From Homarus americanus (lineage: Eukaryota; Arthropoda; Malacostraca; Decapoda; Nephropidae): 64,000 nt of DNA. The stretch spans positions 5,860,498-5,924,497 of the forward strand of contig NW_024737068.1 in the NCBI RefSeq assembly GCF_018991925.1, written 5' to 3'. Made by a program: the position numbers and the translations under genes. Positions 29,736 to 44,405 of this stretch are shown here, one piece after another (the first letter of the stretch is position 1; each line of letters opens with the position of its first letter). The notes under the pieces were generated by a model that worked only from the letters and a program-made list of their open reading frames with translations, did not search any database and was not told where the DNA came from.

Positions 29736-31040
29736 CGTCACGTGTGTCGGAGAAATAGTGGGTAAGTCAGTCATTAATTAAGGATTTATACCCCCCTGGG
29801 CCACGGAACCAAAGGGTAATGATGGCGGCCAATCTTCATTAAGCTTTAGTTACTACGTCCTGGGCTTCACCTGCCTCCAACACCACACAATTTGAGTGCA
29901 TTTATTTATTTTTTAACACAGCTTGAGACTTACCTTGATTACACACGTACTTTTAATTTCTAGTTATGATTAATAGGTATATATAGAGGAGTGGCGACTC
30001 AGTTCTATGAAACAAATATCACTCGGATTTCTTTGTTCCATTGAGTAAATTATTATTGTCTTGCTCACCTGGATTTGTTTTAACTCGAGTCCTTTACGAT
30101 TCACTTGGTCAGTGTTTTCCAGCAAGTGTTGTGGCTGATGCTTCGTCTTTTTGTTGACATAAAATAGTAAGTATATGTTGTTACCTGTGACTGACTATGT
30201 ACTTGTACCAGAGGTGAACTATGTTACTTGAGATAGGAGATTTATGAGACATTGTGAATAAAGGAAAGTCTTTATTAAAATTGTTGAAAGACGTGAAGCT
30301 CATATTTGTGAAAAATTACGAGTGTTGAGGGAGTCATTTTAAATTATGGAGTACATTTATTTAAGGCTTGCTGAATAGGTTCCTACTTGCCATCAATACA
30401 CATTAATTGTGAGTGAGAATTCAGCCCCGTTTGTCCTGGTTATGAAGACCATCAACCCGAGAATTCATGCCACGACGTCATCAATCATTCCACTCTATTA
30501 CTGACTCTGGGAAACATCAATATGAATTAACCATAACTGTTTGAATAAATCACAACATTTCTTTCCTGATAAACACAGCGGTTCCTGAGTGTTCACAGAA
30601 GACACCAAGTACAGTATTTCCGCGGGTTTAAAACAGAACATCTGGGGAGTGCGGTGGAGTGTTCTATATTACAAATCGTGAAAGCCTTTGCTAGTTTTCA
30701 ACGAGCAAGGATTATTTTCTATATATACACTGTTTATAAAGATCTATTTACAATTAATTAGCTTAAATATAGTGTTGCAATATTTACTTCAATTTTAAAT
30801 TTATCCCAGTCGTTCTTATGATTTATTACGAAAATGACATTTCACAGTGATACAAACAAAGCAAACTCATGTGTAATTCCCCAACGACTGTTGTACCCGG
30901 TGGGAGGGCCCCGAGATATCTGTCAAATATTGGGAGCAACATAGCGGTGGTCAGGTCCTCGTGTCTGGCGCCAACCATTGGAAAACGTTTTCGTGAGGAC
31001 TGAAGTGTATCGCTCCACTTAAATCTTCGACGTGACTTTT
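29736..31040. other. Unannotated DNA
   Basis: No gene or element is recognised. Confidence 0.5.
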
Positions 31041-31134
31041 GTGCAGTACGATAGAGGCTGTTGTGATGGTGTAGAGGCTGTTGTGATGGTGTAGAGGCTG
31101 TTGTGCAGTACGATAGAGGCTGTTGTGATGGTGG
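31041..31134. repeat. 20-bp tandem repeat TAGAGGCTGTTGTGATGGTG
   Basis: Four units are present. The first and last are preceded by GTGCAGTACGA, so a block of two unit types (with and without GTGCAGTACGA) appears to have been duplicated. Confidence 0.85.
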
Positions 31135-32932
31135 CGGGGCAAAGGGAATGTCAATTTTAGTTAAGGATACACAGTGGAAGTCGTCACCTTCCTTACATTA
31201 ACGTCACACTCACCCGTACATTAACCCGTTGAAGATCACTTTAACTCTTCCATGTGTACCGTACCTGAACATCACATTTACCAGTGCAATAACAAACACA
31301 CACAAGATCCCTTAGCTCTAAGTAATCAACTGCCAGACAGTAAATGGAGTAAAACTATTTATTAGTCCGTAAGGAAGCTCACGATTATCAGGCGAAAAAT
31401 ACCAAGAAAGTATTAATGACTGTTTGAAACCTGAAAGATTTTCCTACTCTAGAAACCTATAATTATCTATTGCCTGTATAACTCTGTCAGTTAAGCTGTT
31501 CCAACACTTTGACTTCTAATGTTCCAAGATTGAATATATTGTACTAATACTGACTATTACTGCAATTAATTTTTTCCATATGTTTTAAATTTCCTCTCCC
31601 AAATTGTTTACATTAATTTAGAACCTTTTTCTTTATACACTTGAGTTATGTTCACGTCCTACCCATCCTTATGTTAAGTTCAGTCTACCGGTATATATTG
31701 TACATCATTTTCATCCATTCTCCCATCTATGACTCCTTGTTCAGCATTTCACAGTACGTCAACATAGCTCACACTTGTCTTTTCTCCATAAATAACACGA
31801 TGTCTCTTTCGTTATGCTTCTATATACACTTGTTATTTTCTTTTCTTAAACACATATTCCCTACTATCAACCCTTACACAGTACACGTTTCTCTCGCTGT
31901 CTCCATTTCCATTCATTCCTGGTCCGCCATATTTTCTCACACTCCCCTCCACTTCCCAATCACCCACACCCTCTCGCACTTAATTCTCCAAGTCGCTACC
32001 ATTCCAAGCTCTCACAATGGAACTTTCAATTCATTTATTTTAGTCTTCCCAGGAAATTTTATCTTCTCTTATTTCCTTCCTTACTCTCTGGCGCATAGGC
32101 ACCTCAGAATAATACTTATCTTATGACTCTAAATACGTGTAATCCCAAATATTATTGAACTAACCCAAATTACTGTTCCCTATAGCATTACTCTACAATA
32201 CCTCTTTTACCACACATTCTGCCTTTACGGGTTCAAACATACCTTTCCTTTCCTCCCTTCACTCTTTCCCAGCTCACCTTTCCTTTAAACTTTCTTTCAC
32301 CAAAAAAGAAGAAGAAAAACAGAGAAATCCAGAATCATATATTGTTTACAGAATTTAATGGCTTCTGTTGCTCTATTTTCGTTATCTTGGTTCACCCACT
32401 CACAAAAATTTCCAGGTTTTGTAAATGTTGGCGTTTTTTATTTGTCTTTTAATCGTTACGGTAACTGAATATCAGGAGATGACATTACCGTTTTCATGCC
32501 GTCCAGAAATAAAAATTTTCTTTACATACGGAAACTAAAACTACTATTTAAGTAATAAGTAATTAATTTTTTTTTCATAAATATTAAGTGGAACTTATGT
32601 ATCTGCCTCGGAAATACAGTATTAATATAATTCGTAAAAAGGTATAATGAAGATTAGGATCAACGACAGTAGAGTAATTAGTAAATACATGACTTTTAAA
32701 TTAATAAATAGGATGCAATGCAATGACTAAGATGATACAAAATAAGAAGAAAATTTATTAAAAATAAAGTAAAAACAAATAAGATAATTGATGCAAAATA
32801 AGAATGATTCCCAAGTTTGTTTTATTTCAAATATTGTCTTGTAAATTTTTGGGAGTCTTCACAATCGGTAATCAACACCACACACTGACACACCATCGAC
32901 CTGGATAATGATATTATTACGTCATTGAGTTG
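31135..32932. other. Unannotated DNA
   Basis: A 161-codon plus frame at 31641-32126 is Ser/Leu/Phe/His-rich and lies in T/C-rich DNA. No domain is recognised. The remainder is AT-rich with no supported feature. Confidence 0.45.
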
Positions 32933-32999
32933 TGTAACGCACTTTAACACCACACACTCCTTACAAGAGTTAGTAACGCACTCCAACATCACGCGCGCG

Positions 33000-33040
<41 letters not shown>

Positions 33041-33074
33041 CTCACAGTAGTATGTAACGCACTTTAACACCAAC
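32933..33074. repeat. Three GTAACGCACTTTAACACCA repeats around a CG/CA tract
   Basis: Copies begin at about 32935, 32973 and 33053 (the middle one GTAACGCACTCCAACATCAC). The first two are about 38 bp apart. A (CG)n-(AC)n tract (32991-33040) sits directly after the middle copy and stretches the second spacing to about 80 bp. This looks like a microsatellite that expanded inside an older tandem array. Confidence 0.8.
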
Positions 33075-34562
33075 TATCAGCACAACATCCAAACGAAGTT
33101 AAACTAGATGCCAAGGATTCTCATAATCTTGACACGCTCTCTGTGTCACCAATTATTTCGGACCAATAACAAACCCAAGAATACTTCTTGAACCAGTTTC
33201 ATTGCAGAAACTTTTAAAGCACGGATCTAAAAGTCATGGCTCTAGATAAGGTGCAGTTTTATTACGGTAAGACACGGGAAACAACTGATAAATGTTGTAC
33301 TCGAGAATATCACAACTGCTGGAGCGTCTCAGTACACACCTATAAATTCTCTTGTAGCTCAAGCCGCCGCTACCTGTGTCTAATAAATTTAAACTCTGTG
33401 GTCCTTGCAAACTCAAGCCGAAACTATCTGCTATTTTTCTCGTTATTAGTGGCAAAAGTATCGACGACACCTGTCTCTTAATCAGCCTTTTCAATATTAT
33501 CGTTGACACTGACGCTGCCTAGAGACAATGAGTTACCCACGAGGGACACCTGTATTATAAACAATCAAGGTTGTGACAATAGAATTTTTTATCAAAGTTT
33601 TATTAATTATCTTTTCAAGAGAATATGAAGCCAGGAAAATTTTATAACGTTAGCAAAAATGTTCCCTTTAGCCCAGGGGAAAAGCCTTATCGACCATGGC
33701 AGCCAGGCACCTGACCACCAAGAGAGCAAGGTGGGCTCGTGTCTTATCGTGGCAACGGCCAGACTACTTGTATAGTTTTTTCGCCTCCCCTTATCTCGCC
33801 AGCAAACCACATCCGCATTGTGTTTGAATCAGCCTAAATATTTTTTTTTAGTTGTACAGAAAAACAACACCAAAGTTATATTCAACTTAGTTCTCTGGCT
33901 GGAGCTCCGTAACGCTTCTCGGCTCCTGTCACTAGTTACCACACTAAAGGGATTTTCATCACAGAAAGTGCGAGAGCCTCGAGGAATGTCATTTACCTTT
34001 CAGGAAGCTTAGCTGTCCTGGCACAGTGTGCGAATAATTAATTCGTTGATGATTAATGGAACTTTAAGTTTTAATGAATTTCCATTTCTTTTGGTTTATG
34101 TCTCTATGAATATTGTTAGTCAATAATTTTGTTAAGGTTTACAGCCGCTTTTCACTAATCCTATTCTCGGTAATTGTCCCAAAAGCCAAGGCTGTACATA
34201 ACGAGATGAATGGGCGAGGCTCACTTTACCACCACCGACTCACAGTAATAAAGGCTGCCTCTAATTAACATGGCCTGGCAGTATTGTAAATGGCAACATG
34301 AATGTGGAAATTGTAGGGATATTACAACCAGTCGTTAGCGAGTATTGTGAAGGTAATGTACATATTGGAGTTATATTCCTGATTATCTTTTATAGCTTAA
34401 AATACAATGTATTTACTTGAACAATTTATTTGTGAAATTTGGCTCCCATCATTCTATTGTGAAGCGTATAAATATATTAATGATAAAGCATTGATAAAGG
34501 CGTTTGTTTTAGTATATTTGTTCTTTTTGCAGTCAGAGTTCATTCTCAACTTGTGTTATTAC
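33075..34562. other. Unannotated DNA
   Basis: Short open frames only (for example 33234-33509 minus and 33236-33481 plus, overlapping on opposite strands). No domain is recognised. Confidence 0.5.
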
Positions 34563-37500
34563 ATCTCACAATTGGTCCTATTCTCACTTCTACCTCTCAC
34601 AAATGGTCCTATTCTCCCCCTGCCTCTCACAATTGGTCCTATTCTCCCCCTGCTTCTCTGGTGGTCTTATTCTCCCCTGCCTCTCACAGTTGGTTTCCAT
34701 TCTTCTTTCTGCCTCTCAAGTGGTCCTATTCTCCCTCCTGCTTCTCTGGTGGTCTATTCTCCCTTCTGCCTCTCTGGTGGTCCTATTCTCCCTCCTGCCT
34801 CTCACATTGGTCCCATTCTCCTCCTGCTCTTCAGTGGTCCTATTCCCCTTCTGCCTCTCACAGTGGTCCTATTCTCCTCCTGCCTCTCATGGTGGTCTTT
34901 CTCCCTCCTGCCTCTCTGGTGGTCTTATTCTCCCTTCGCCTCTCACAATTGGTCCTATTCTCCTCTCTTGCCTCTCACAGTGGTCCCATTCTCCTCCTGC
35001 TTCTCTGGTGGTCCTATTCTCCCACCCGCCTCTCCTGAGTGGTCCTATTCTCCCGCCGCCTCTCTGAGTGGTCCTTTCTCCCTTCTGCCTCTCCAGTGGT
35101 CTATTCCCCTTCTGCCTCTCGTGGTCCTATTCTCCCTTCTGCCTCTCTGGTGGTCCTATTCTCCCTCCTGCCTCTCTGGTGGTCTATTCTCCCTTCTGCC
35201 TCTCACAGTGGGTTATTTCCCTTCCACCTCTCACAATTGGTCCTATTCTCCCACTACTCTCTGGTGGCCTATTCTCCTCCTGCCTCTCTGGTGGTCCTAT
35301 TCTCCTCCTGCCCCTCCATAGTGGTCCTGTCTCCCTCCTGCCTCTCTAGTGGTCCTATTCTCCTCCCTGCCTCTACAATTGGTCTTATTCTCTGCCTCTC
35401 TGGTGGTCATATTCTCCCCCCTGCCTCTCTGGTGGTCCTATTCTCCCTCCTGCCTCTCTGGTGGTCTCTTCTCCCTTCTGCCTCTCTGGTATTCCTATTC
35501 TCCTCCTGCCTCTCTGGTGGTCCTATTCTCCTGCCTCCACCAGGTGGTCCTATTCTCCCTTCCGCCTCTCCACAGTGGTCCTATTCTCCTCCACCTCTCT
35601 GAGTGGTCCCTATTCTCCGCCCGCCTCTCATGGTGGTCCTATTCTCCTCCTGCCTCTGAGTGGTCCTATTCTCCCTTCTGCCTCTCCCCAATTGGTCCTA
35701 TTCTCCCTCCTGCCTCTCTGGTGGTCTATTCTCCTCCTGCCTCTCCTAGTGTCTCTCCCTCCTGCCTCTCTGAGTGGTCCTATTCTCCCTTCCCTCTCTC
35801 TGGTGGTCTTATTCTCCCTCCTGCCTCCCCAGGTGGTCCTATTCTCCTCCTGCCTCTCTGGTGGTCCTATTCTCCGCCGCCTCTCTGAGTGGTCCTATTC
35901 TCCTTCTGCCTCTCTGGTGGTCCTATTCTCCTCCTGCCTCTCTGGTGGTCCTATTCTCCTCCTGCCTCTCTGAGTGGTCTATTCTCCCTTCTGCCTCTAC
36001 AGTGTCTCTTCTCCCTCCCGCCTCTCAGTGGTCCTATTCTCCCTCCTGCCTCTCTCAGGTGGTCCTATTCTCCCTCCTGCCTCTACTGGTGGTCTCCCTC
36101 CACTCTCTGGTGGTCTTATTCTCCCCCCTGCCTCTCCCATTGGTCCTCTTCTCCCTCTCTGCCTCCTGGTGGTCCATTCTCCCTTCTGCCTCTCTGAGTG
36201 GTCCTATTCTCCCTTCTGCCTCTCTGGTGGTCCTATTCTCCCCTTCACTCCTACCAATTGGCCTGTTCTCCTTCTGCCTCTCTGGTGGTCCTATTCTCCT
36301 CCTGCCTCTCTGGTGGTCCTATTCTCCTCCCGCCTCTCTGGTGGTCCTATTCTCCCCCTCCCTCTCACAATTGGTCCTATTCTCCCTCCTGCCTCCACAA
36401 TTGGTCCTATTCTCCCTCCTGCCTCTCTGAGTGGTCTTATTCTCCCCCCTGCCTCTCACATTGGTTCTATTCTCCCTCCTGCCTCCACCCAATTGGTCCT
36501 ATTCTCCCTCCTGCCTCTCCTGGTGGTCCTATTCTCCCCCCTGCCTCTCTGGTGGTCCCTATTCTCCCTCCGCCTCACAATTGGTCCTATTCTCCCCTCC
36601 TGCCTCTCTGGTGGTCCTATTCTCCCCTGCCTCTCACATTGGTTCTATTCCTCCTGCCTCCCACCAGTGGTCCCTATTCTCCCTCCTGCCTCTCTCTGGT
36701 GGTCCTATTCTCCCCCTGCCTCTCTGAGTGGTCTATTCTCCCTCCTGCCTCACACAATTGGTCTATTCTCCTCCTGCCTCTCACGTTGGTCCTATTCTCC
36801 CCCTGCCTCCTCACAGTGGTCCTATTCTCCTCCTGCCTCTCACAATTGGTCTTTTCTCCCCCCTGCCTCTCACATTGGTTCCTATTCTCCCTCCTGCCTC
36901 CCCAGGTGGTCTCTATTCTCCCTCCTGCCTCTCTGGTGGTCCTATTCTCCCCCTGCCTCTCACATTGGTTCTATTCTCCTCCTGCCTCCTGGTGGTCCTA
37001 TTCTCCCTCCTGCCTCTCTGGTGGTCTATTCTCCCCTGCCTCTCACATTGGTCCCTATTCTCCTCCTGCCTCTCACAATTGGTCCTATTCTCCTCCTGCC
37101 TTCTCTGGTCTTATTCCTTCCCCTGCACTCTCTGGTGGTCCTATTCTCCTCCTGCCTCTCTGGTGTGGTCCTATTCTCCCCCCTGCCTCTCTGGTGGTCC
37201 TATTCTTCCTCCTGCCTCCACAGTGGTCCTATTCTCCCCTCCTGCCTCACTTGGTCTATTCTCCTCCTGCCTCTCACTGGTCTATTCTGCCTCTACAGTG
37301 GTCCTATTCTCCCTCCTGCCTCTCCTGAGTGGTCCTATTCTCCTCCTGCCTCTCTGGTGGTCTTATTCTCCCCCCCTGCCTCTCTGGTGGTCCTATTCTC
37401 CCTCCTGCCTCACAGGTGGTCTATTCTCCTCTGCACCTCCACAATTGGTCCTATTCTCTCCTGCCTCTCACATGGTCCTATTCTCCCTGCCTCTCTGGTT

Positions 37501-40500
37501 TCCTATTCTCCCTCCTGCTCCACAACGTGAGTCCTATTCTCCTCCTTTGCCTCTCTGGTCCTATTCCTCCTGCCTCTCACGTGGTCTTGTGCCCCCCTGC
37601 CTCTCTGGTGGTCCTATTCTCCCCCCGCCTCTCTGGTGGTCCTATTCTCCTCCTGCCTCTCTGAGTGGTCCTATTCTCCTCCTGCCTCTCTGGTGGTCCT
37701 ATTCTCCTCCTGCCTCTCACCAGTGGTCTATTCTCCCTCCCGCCTCTCACAATTGGTCCTATTCTCTCTCCTGCCTCTCACATTCATCTTCTCCCTCCTG
37801 CCTCTAATTTCTTCTCCCCGCCTCTCCCATTGGTCTTATTCTCCTCCTACTCTGTGGTCCATTCTCCCTCCCTCTCCCTCTCCTTCTCCCGCCCGCCCTC
37901 CACAGTGGTCTATTCTCCTCCTGCCTCTCTGGTGGTCCTATTCTCCCTCCTGCCTCTCTGGTGGTCCTATTCTCCCTCCTGCCTCTCTAGTGGTCCTATT
38001 CTCCCCGCCCACTCTGGTGGTCTTATTCTCTCCTGCCTTCTCCCCAATTGGTCCTATTCTCCCTCCTGCCTCTCTGTTGTTCCTATTCTCCCTCCTGCCT
38101 CTCACATTGGTCTTATTCTCCTCCTGCCTCTCTGGTGGTCCTATTCTCCCTCCTGTCTCTCTGGTGGTCCTATTCTCCTTACTTTCTCACAATTGGTCCT
38201 ATTCTCCTCCGCTTCTCACAGTGGTCCTATTCTCCTCCTGCCTCTCTGGTGGTCCTATTCTCCTCCTGCCTCTCTGGTGGTCCTATTCTCCCTCCTGCCT
38301 CTCCTGGTGGTCCTATTCTCCCTCCTGCCTCTCTGGTGGTCCTATTCTCCCTCCTGCCTCTCTCAGTGGTCCTATTCTCCCTCCTGCCTCTCACAGTGGT
38401 CCTATTCTCCCTCCTGCTGCCTCTCACAATTGGTCCTATTCTCCTCCCGCCTCTCACATTGGTCCTATTCTCCTCCTGCCTCTCTGAGTGGTCTTATTCT
38501 CCTCCTCTCACAATTGGTCCTATTCTCCCCTCCTCTCTGGTGGTCCTATTCTCCTCCTGCCTCTCTGGTGGTCCTATTCTCCTCTTCTCCCAGTGCATTC
38601 CACTCCCCTCACAATTGTCCTATTCTCCCTCCTGCCTCCCACAGTGGTCCTATTCTCCCTCCTGCCTCTACGTTGGTCTTATTCTCCTCCTGCCTCTCCC
38701 ATTGGTCCTATTCTCCTCCTGCCTCCCTGGTGGTCCTATTCTCCTCCTGCCTCTCACTGGTGGTCCTATTCTCCCCCGCCACTCTGGTGGTCTTATTCTC
38801 TCCTGCTTCTCTGAGTATTCCCTCTCCTCCTGCCTCTCTCTGAGTGGTCCTATTCTCCTCCTGCCTCTGGTGGTCCTATTCTCCCTTCCACCTCTCACAA
38901 TTGGTCCTATTCTCCCTCCTGCCTCTCTGGTGGTCCTATTCTCCTCCTGCCTCTCTGGTGGTCCTATTCTCCTCCTGCCTCCCCTGGTGGTCCTATTCTC
39001 CCTCCTGCCTCTCTGGTGGTCCTATTCTCCTCCTTACCTCTCTGGTGGTCCTATTCTCCCTCCTGCCTCTCTGGTGGTCCTATTCTCCTCCTGCCTCTCT
39101 GGTGGTCTTCTCCTCCTGCCTCTCTGAGTGGTCCTATTCTCCCTCCTGCCTCCCCTGGTGGTCCTATTCTCCCTCTGCCTCCCCTGGTGGTCTATTCTCC
39201 CTCCTGCCTCTCACAATTGGTCCTATTCTCCCTCCTGCCTCCTGGTGGTCCTATTCTCCCGCCCACCTCCTCTGGTGGTCCTATTCTCCTCCTGCCTCTC
39301 ACTGGTGGTCTATTCTCCCCTCCCTGCCTCTCTGGTGGTCCTATTCTCCTCCTGCCTCTCCACAATTGGTCCTATTCTCCCTTCCTGCCACCTCTTAAGT
39401 GGTCTTATTCTCTCTCCTGCCTCTCCTGGTGGTCTATTCTCCTCCTGCCTCTCTGGTGATCCTATTCTCCTCCTGCCTCTCACAATTGGTCCTATTCTCC
39501 TCCTGACTCTGGTGGTCCCATTCTCCCTCCTGTCTCTCACCATTGGTCCTATTCTCCCTCCCGCCACTCTGAGTGGTCTATTCTCTCTCCTGCTTCTCTG
39601 AGTGGTCCTATTCTCCCTCTGCCTCTCTGGTGGTCCCTATTCTCCCTCCTGCCTCTCTGAGTGGTCCTATTCTCCCTTGCCTCTCACATTGGTCTTATTC
39701 TCCTCCTGCTTCTCTGAGTGGTCCTATTCTCCTCCTGCCTCTCACAGTGGTCCTATTCCCTCCTGCCTCTCCCAGTGGTCCTATTCTCCTCCTAGCTCTC
39801 ACAATTGGTCCTATTCTCCTCCTGCCTCTCTGGTGGTCCTATTCTCCCCCCGCCTCTCTGGTGTCCCATTCTCCTCCTTCCCTCTCACAATTGGTCCTAT
39901 TCTCCTCCTGCCTCTCCTGGTGGTCCTATTCTCCCTCCTGCCTCTCACAGGTGGTCTTCCCTCCTGCCTCTCACAGTGTCCTATTCTCCCTCCTGTCTCT
40001 CCTGGTGGTCTATTCTCCTCCTGCCTCTCTGGTGGTCCTATTCTCCCTCCTGCCTCTCCACAAGTGGTCCTATTCTCCCTCCTGCCTCTCCTAGGTGGTC
40101 CTATTCCTCTGCCTCTCACATTTGGTCTTATTCTCCTCCTGCCCTCACAGTGGTCCTATTCTCTCTCCTGCTCTCACAATTGAGTGTATTCTCCTCCTGC
40201 CTCTCACAATTGGTCTTATCTCCCTCCTGCCTCCCCAGTGGTCCCTTCTCCCGCCCTTGCCTCTGGTGGTCTTATTCTCCCTCCTGCCTCTCTGGTGGTC
40301 TATTCTCCCTCCTGCCTCTCTGGTGGTCCTATTCTCTCCTGCCTCTCTCAGGTGGTCCTATTCTCCCTCCTGCCTCTGGTGGTCCTATTCTCCCTCCTGC
40401 CTCTCTGGTGGTCCTATTCTCCTTTCCCACCTGGTCTTTCTCTCCTCCTCTCACATTGGTCCTATTCTCCTCCTGCCTCTCTGGTGGTCCTATTCTCCCG

Positions 40501-42340
40501 CCCACCCTCTCACAATTGGTCTTATTCTCCCTCCTGATCTCTGAGTGGTCCTATTCTCCCTCTGTCTCTCACGTGGTCCTATTCTCCCCCCTCCCTCTGG
40601 TGGTCTTATTCTCCTCCTGCCTCTCACAATTGGTCCTATTCTCCTCCTGCCTCTCTGGTTCCTGTTCTCCCTCCTGCCTCTCTGGTGGTCTATTCTCCCC
40701 CGCCTCTCTGGTGGTCTTATTCTCCTCCTGCTTCTCACAATTGGTCATTCTCCCTCCTGCCTCTCTGGTGGTCCTATTCCCCTGCCTCTCCCAGTGGTCT
40801 TATTCTCCTCCTGCCTCTCACAATTGGTCCTATTCTCCCTCCTGCCTCTCTGGTGGTCCTATTCTCCCTTGCCTCTCTCAGTGGTCATTCTCCCGCCGCT
40901 CTCTGGTGGTCCTATTCTCCCTCCTGCCTCTCTGAGTGGTCTATTCTCCCTCCTGCCTCTCTGGTGGTCCTATTCTCCCTCCTGCCTCTCTGGTGGTCCT
41001 ATTCTCCTCCTGTCTCTCCTGGTGGTCTATTCTCCTCCTGCCTCTCACAGGTGGTCTTATTCTCCTCCTGCCTCTCCACAATTGGTCCTATTCTCCTCCT
41101 GCCTCTCACAGTGGTCCTATTCTCCCTCCTGCCTCTCACATTTGGTCTTATTCTCCCTCCTGCCTCTCTGGTGGTCCTATTCTCCCTCTGCCTCTCTGGT
41201 GGTCTATTCTCCCCTCCCGCCTCTCTGGTGGTCTATTCTCCCTCCTGCCTCTCTGGTGGTCTTGTCCCCTCCTGCCTCCCTGAGTGGTCCTATTCTCCCC
41301 CCCTCTCACATTGGTCTTATTCTCCCTCCTGCCTCTCTGGTGGTCCTATTCTCCCTCCTGCCTCCCTGGTGGTCCCTGTCTCCCTCCTGCCTCTCACATT
41401 GGTCCTATTCTCCCGCCCGCCCTCTGGTGGTCTTATTCTCTCTCCTGCTTCTCACAATTGGTCCTATTCTCCCTCTGCCTCTCACAATTGGTCTTATTCT
41501 CCTCCTGCCTCTCTGGTGGTCTTATTCTCCTCCTGCCTCCCACAGGTGGTCCTATTCTCCCGCCGCCTCTATGGTCTTTCCTCCTGCCTCTCTGGTGGTC
41601 CTCTCCTCCTGCCTCCCACAATTGGTCCTATTCTCCCCTCTGCCTCCCCAATTGGTCCTATTCTCCTTGCCACTCCAATTGGTCCTATTCTCCTGCTCTG
41701 TGGTGGTCTATTCTCCTCCTGCCTCTCTGGTGGTCCTTTCTCCTCCTGCCTCTCACAATTGGTCCTATTCTCCCTCCTGCCTCTCTGGTGGTCTTATTCT
41801 CCTCCTGCCTCTCACAGTGGTCCTATTCTCCCTCCTGCCTCCCACAATTGGTCCTATTCTCCCTCCTGCCTCCCTGAGTGGTCCTATTCTCCCTCCTGCC
41901 GCTCACAATTGGTCTTATTCTCCCTCCTGCCTCTACAATTGGTCCCTCGTGGTCTATTCTCCTCCTGCTCTCACAATTGGTCTTATTCTCCCTCCTGCCT
42001 CTCTGGTGGTCTTATTCTCCTCCTGCCTCCCACAGGTGGTCCTATTCTCCCGCCCGCCGCTCACAATTGGTCTTTTCTCCCTCCTGCCTCTCCTGGTGGT
42101 CCTATTCTCCCTCCTGCCTCCATTAGTGCTTATTCTCCTCCTGCTTCTCACAATTGGTCTTATTCTCCCTCCTGCCTCCCACAATTGGTCCTATTCTCCC
42201 TCCTGCCTCTCACAATTGGTCCTATTCTCCCTCCTGCCTCCCACAATTGGTCCTATTCTCCCGCCCGCCGCTCACAATTGGTCTTATTCTCCCTCCTGCC
42301 TCTCACAATTGGTCCTTTTCTCCCTGCCGCCTCTCACAAC
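34563..42340. repeat. Very large minisatellite, unit near 29 bp, about 270 copies
   Basis: The core is GGTCCTATTCTCCCTCCTGC followed by CTCT and a variable joiner. Joiners fall into a few classes: CTGGT, CTGAGT, CACAGT, CACATT, CACAATT and CTCCTGGT. The CACAATT class dominates near both ends (34563-34640 and about 41830-42340), and the CTGGT class dominates inside. Unit length shifts between about 26 and 31 bp through loss or gain of single C or T residues, so no reading frame persists. The many 100-600-codon Pro/Ser/Leu/Trp frames are artefacts. The plus strand is strongly pyrimidine-biased. The complementary strand carries regularly spaced GG and GGG runs. Confidence 0.97.
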
Positions 42341-42975
42341 TGATCTCTCTTGGTAAAACTTCACAAGAAGACACATGTTGTTAGGTAATTTTTCTCCTTT
42401 TGGACGGCGTGCGTGCGTGTGTCTGGTCTGTCTGTTATGTGTGTGTGTGTAAATTTCATACTGTAAATATATGCCACTGGTTATAAGTGTATTGTTGTAT
42501 GATTTAATTATTATATAAGGTTTGTGTAAATGTTTTGTTGTTGTTGAGGACAGCAATATATTTTTTTTCTCTTTCGGGTTGATTGAAGACCTCACTATCA
42601 AGCTACATTACTTATCTTACCTTACCTTTATACACTTCCTAATGACATGAATATTTAATTTGTTAGTCATGTAAAAGTTCTTCATATCTGCTAATATTTA
42701 TTTAGAACGCAACGCAATGCAACGCAGCATTACAATCTAAGCAAAACAAAGGCAAATTTAACATGATTTTATTAACATTGTAACACAAGACACAACACAT
42801 CAGAGAGTATTACAAAAGTAAAAAAAAAATAACTATGTACTAAAGCTAAGAAAACAATGATTGCATTTCTCTCAGTGTGTCGACCGTTTCCAAGTGAGAT
42901 GTAGAAATCAGTAGAAATTGATTCACTATGGTATAATAAATATAAAATCTTAGAGTAAATGTAATTATAAAAAAA
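42341..42975. other. Unannotated DNA
   Basis: Short GT-like and GCGTGC words occur near 42405-42450, and AACGCAACGCAATGCAACGC lies near 42707. No gene is recognised. Confidence 0.5.
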
Positions 42976-44340
<1,365 letters not shown>

Positions 44341-44405
44341 GAAGTAGGTTGGATTAGTTTAGGATTGGTTAGGGTTGGTTAGGTTAGGCTAGGTAAGGTT
44401 AGTTC
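44341..44405. repeat. GGTTAGG-like word cluster
   Basis: Words such as GGTTAGGGTTGGTTAGG and GGTAAGGTTAG occur in tandem but imperfectly. They resemble the arthropod telomere unit TTAGG without being a clean array. Old interstitial telomere-like sequence or a simple GGTTA repeat are both possible. Confidence 0.55.

Noticed and set aside
28462..29781. 439-codon plus-strand open frame
   Set aside because: The first third is His/Thr from the CA tract and the rest is Ser/Pro/Leu from pyrimidine-rich DNA. No domain is present.
31641..32126. 161-codon plus-strand open frame
   Set aside because: Ser/Phe/Leu/His-rich composition expected from T/C-rich DNA, with no domain, signal or homologue recognised.
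34563..42340. CRISPR-like look of a regularly repeated array
   Set aside because: There are no unique spacers of constant length. The joiners are a few recurring variants of the same unit, and the context is eukaryotic.
34407..42384. Dozens of overlapping plus-strand open frames of 80-600 codons (Pro/Ser/Leu/Trp-rich)
   Set aside because: All are translations of the 29-bp minisatellite in successive frames. The repeat has lost few stop-free frames by chance, unit length is not a codon multiple, and indels shift the frame throughout.
44341..44405. True interstitial telomere array
   Set aside because: Words resemble TTAGG, but there is no run of even three perfect consecutive units. Similar words are scattered across the window.
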